DNA of 49,853 nt, taken from the NCBI GenBank assembly GCA_017634975.1, contig JAGBMJ010000019.1, positions 1-49,853 of the forward strand, given 5' to 3'. Made by a program: the position numbers and the translations under genes. Under the pieces are notes generated by a model, which worked only from the letters and a program-made list of their open reading frames with translations, did not search any database and had not been told where the DNA came from. Below are positions 47,704 through 49,853 of this stretch, piece after piece; within the stretch, counting starts at the first letter, position 1, and every line of letters begins with the position of its first letter. This stretch comes from Lachnospiraceae bacterium. GTDB lineage: Bacteria; Bacillota; Clostridia; Lachnospirales; Lachnospiraceae.

Positions 47704-49716
47704 ATGTCTGATATTAACGAAGAAGATGATCTCCTGGATCTGGGTGGTCTGTTTGATGAGAATGGGGGAGAAGATCTCCTCAGTCTTTTGGATTCCGTAC
47801 AAAAACAGCAGGATGGTGTGGAAGAGGCAGAAGCAGAAGTGATCCCTTCTGCTTTGGATAATGTTGCCGAAACGATGGCGGCGGTCGGCAGTGTTTCATC
47901 GGAAGATGCTTTCCAGAAATTGATGGGAAGCCTGAATGAAGAGGAAGAAGAGCTTCTGGCAGATACGGACTTTTCCGAGGATGCGGTTCGGAAACGGAAG
48001 ATGGAAGAGTATGACAAAGCCGTTTACGGTTTTGCGCAGCTCGATGAGATCGAAAAAGGGATCCGGCAGGGGCTCGATGTTTCTCTGTATGACAGCGAGG
48101 AACTGTCCTTCCGGCAGATGCGGGAGGTGCGCATCGGTCTGGAACAGGGCATAGATGCAACGTTTTATGCCAATAAGTATTATAAGGACAGCCAGATGCG
48201 CGAGATTCGTCTGGGGCTGATGGAAGGGCTGGATGTGAGTGGTTATGCCCGGCTGATCTACAGTCTTCCGGATATGGAACGCATGCGGCGTGAACTGTTC
48301 AAAGAAAGATATAAAGAAGATCCGGATAGTATGGATTTTTCGCTGGTGGATATGGACACCGGTCTGATGATCCGTACCACAGGCGGACTGATGCGGGCAA
48401 CGATACAGTTGACGAAGCCGCTTCCGGGGAATTTTTCAAAGAAGAATCTGGAGACCAGATTAAGGATCTACGGGATCGAGTATGGTTATAATTTTGATGC
48501 GCTCGGTCCGGATCTAGGCAGTCTTCCGCTGGAAGAAGAGTTCCTGGTAGCAGAGGGAACGGCACCCGAAGAAGGGAAAGACGGCTGGTATGAATATTTT
48601 GTTGATAATCTTGATGATTCCCGTCCTTCGATCAAGGAAGACGGCTCGATCGATTATCGTGCGAAAAAAGAGTATTCGGCCACGCATCCGGGAGAAAAAG
48701 TAGCATTATATCACCCGGCCACGCAGGGAAAGATGGGATATAATGTCAAGGGGATCGAGATTACGGCACATTCCGGCCGCAATATCCCAAGACTGGATTG
48801 TTCCGGTGTGCGTCTGCTTCCGGACTCCATGACATACGTATCGATGAAGGAAGGGTATATCACCTTAAAGAACGGTAAGCTGGTGGTGGTCGAGTACCTG
48901 GAGTTTCAGGGCGATGTGGCTTACGGAAACGGCAATATCTCCTTTGACGGTACCGTACATGTGACCGGTTCCGTGCGGGAGAATGTGATCATTGAAGCGA
49001 CCGGGGATATCCAGATCGACGGCTTTGTGGAGAATGCCCTGCTGAAAGCCGGACGTGATATCATCATCCGAAGAGGAGTGAACGGTAACGGAAAGGGACG
49101 ACTGGAAGCGCGCCGGAATGTCGTGGCAGCATTTTTTGAGAATGTGACGGTTGTTGCAGGCGGAAATGTGGAAGGCGGATATATCCTGGACAGTATGGTG
49201 TTCAGCAACGAGATGATCCATACGGAAGGTAAGAAAAATCTGATCTGCGGCGGCAAAGTACACGCGATCGGAGGTATTATTACGGGAACCATCGGCAATC
49301 CGACACAGGTACGTACGGAGGTAGAAGCCGGAAGAGTAACGGATACTACGGAAAAGCTGAGAGAGCTGCTGCAGCGCAAGCGTAAACTGGATCTGGAAAT
49401 GGATAAGGTACGGGCCGGAATGAATACGGTGCTTCAGAAGATGGGGGCACTGAAGGGGCGGACAAACAGTGTGTTCCTGAAGTTCCAGGAAGTATTGGAA
49501 CGCCAGAAGGAAGAAATGCGTCAGATCCGTAAAGAGCAGGAGATGCTGGAGAGCGGAGTGGCAGATTCCAAACGAGTGTATATCAAGGCGACCAATGGAG
49601 CACATGAGAATACGAAAGTGACGGTAAACGGTGCGACTATGATCCTGCGGGAAGATATTACGAGACCGCGTTTTTACAACGAAGGAAAGAAACTTTTGTA
49701 TGATCACTCGGTCTAG
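47704..49716 (+). CDS. FapA/DUF342-family protein with N-terminal helical repeats
   Basis: This 670-residue protein begins with a very acidic 90-residue region. Three or four copies of a 20-24 residue helical repeat follow (AQLDEIEKGIRQGLDVSLY; RQMREVRIGLEQGIDATFYA; SQMREIRLGLMEGLDVSGYA). The same repeat occurs in other Lachnospiraceae proteins. From about 210 to 560 is the DUF342/FapA beta-solenoid (VHVTGSVRENVIIEATGDIQ, LLKAGRDIIIRRGVNG, VVAGGNVEGGYILDSMV). A long coiled coil (about 560-640) and a small C-terminal strand domain follow. FapA proteins are polymer-forming regulators linked to flagellar assembly or surface structures. The gene follows the HD-GYP regulator by 29 bases behind a GGGGGG site. 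Confidence 0.88.
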   Translation: MSDINEEDDLLDLGGLFDENGGEDLLSLLDSVQKQQDGVEEAEAEVIPSALDNVAETMAAVGSVSSEDAFQKLMGSLNEEEEELLADTDFSEDAVRKRKMEEYDKAVYGFAQLDEIEKGIRQGLDVSLYDSEELSFRQMREVRIGLEQGIDATFYANKYYKDSQMREIRLGLMEGLDVSGYARLIYSLPDMERMRRELFKERYKEDPDSMDFSLVDMDTGLMIRTTGGLMRATIQLTKPLPGNFSKKNLETRLRIYGIEYGYNFDALGPDLGSLPLEEEFLVAEGTAPEEGKDGWYEYFVDNLDDSRPSIKEDGSIDYRAKKEYSATHPGEKVALYHPATQGKMGYNVKGIEITAHSGRNIPRLDCSGVRLLPDSMTYVSMKEGYITLKNGKLVVVEYLEFQGDVAYGNGNISFDGTVHVTGSVRENVIIEATGDIQIDGFVENALLKAGRDIIIRRGVNGNGKGRLEARRNVVAAFFENVTVVAGGNVEGGYILDSMVFSNEMIHTEGKKNLICGGKVHAIGGIITGTIGNPTQVRTEVEAGRVTDTTEKLRELLQRKRKLDLEMDKVRAGMNTVLQKMGALKGRTNSVFLKFQEVLERQKEEMRQIRKEQEMLESGVADSKRVYIKATNGAHENTKVTVNGATMILREDITRPRFYNEGKKLLYDHSV

Positions 49717-49853
49717 TACATCGAACATTAATTAACTAGCCATATCCTTGTTCGATAGCCCGTATGCTGCTTCATCGTCAGTCGCCGTAGCCCGCTACGA
49801 CTCCTTCCTCTTCATTGCCTACAGACTATCGCACGGCGGATTTGGCCAGTTAT
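49717..49853. other. Window edge: non-coding DNA with inverted repeats
   Basis: ATCGAACA (49720-49727) pairs with TGTTCGAT (49749-49756). Further on, AGTC...GTAG and CTACGACT (about 49780-49802) form a second hairpin. No gene start is seen. It could be an intergenic repeat element or the end of a leftward gene that lies outside. Confidence 0.4.

Noticed and set aside
1-49853. CRISPR array, tRNA or rRNA genes, integrase or transposase
   Set aside because: I looked for regularly spaced repeats, tRNA-like cloverleaf motifs with the T-loop consensus and recombinase or transposase motifs and found none I could support.

Overview
The window looks like a chromosomal segment of a Gram-positive, plant-polysaccharide-using gut or rumen Clostridia, most likely a Lachnospiraceae (Roseburia/Agathobacter/Butyrivibrio-like). 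The basis is strong AGGAGG-type ribosome sites, lipoprotein-anchored GH43 and HlyD-like proteins with no outer-membrane genes, a TIGR03905-type TSCPD protein, a FapA/DUF342 protein with Lachnospiraceae-style helical repeats, a GEMM-I cyclic-di-GMP riboswitch, and family-level resemblance throughout. The species cannot be named from the sequence alone.

Left block (1-16.6 kb, visibly more AT-rich). It opens inside a type I restriction-modification locus: the 3' half of hsdS, then a SWIM zinc-finger protein and a HipA-like kinase, then hsdR. hsdM would lie outside, to the left. Next come three small membrane proteins, pyruvate kinase, a CaCA cation antiporter and a YitT-family membrane protein. 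These are followed by an accessory patchwork of GNAT acetyltransferases, a SAM methyltransferase, a serine hydrolase, a YwqG-like protein, an AAA ATPase and several gene remnants. A 110-bp direct repeat (leader plus first codons of the methyltransferase gene) at 10702 and 16529 brackets the last 5.7 kb of this patchwork.

Middle block (16.7-28.8 kb, richer in GC). It carries a PARG-like macrodomain protein, an operator-rich orphan promoter, a small OadB-motif membrane protein and a divergent endonuclease V homologue. A complete c-di-GMP-I riboswitch with its own promoter and terminator controls a two-helix membrane protein. A tandem WYL regulator pair follows, then a MerR-methyltransferase fusion next to a MerR-type promoter driving rfbB. 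The block ends with a CDF metal exporter, a GH39 tail remnant, a GH43 lipoprotein and lysA.

Right block (28.8-49.8 kb). A lipoprotein HlyD/ABC/FtsX exporter (MacAB-like) is followed by its probable two-component system. A MATE exporter is divergent from an AraC regulator. A membrane EAL phosphodiesterase with a degenerate GGDEF domain overlaps a PflA-like radical SAM gene and a phosphoesterase. Four genes lie on the minus strand (patatin, TSCPD protein, ferredoxin-type aldo-keto reductase, Hsp33). Last is a YcxB / HD-GYP response regulator / FapA cluster. Cyclic di-GMP therefore recurs as both sensor (riboswitch) and turnover enzymes (EAL, HD-GYP). No rRNA, tRNA, CRISPR array, intact insertion sequence or integrase was seen.
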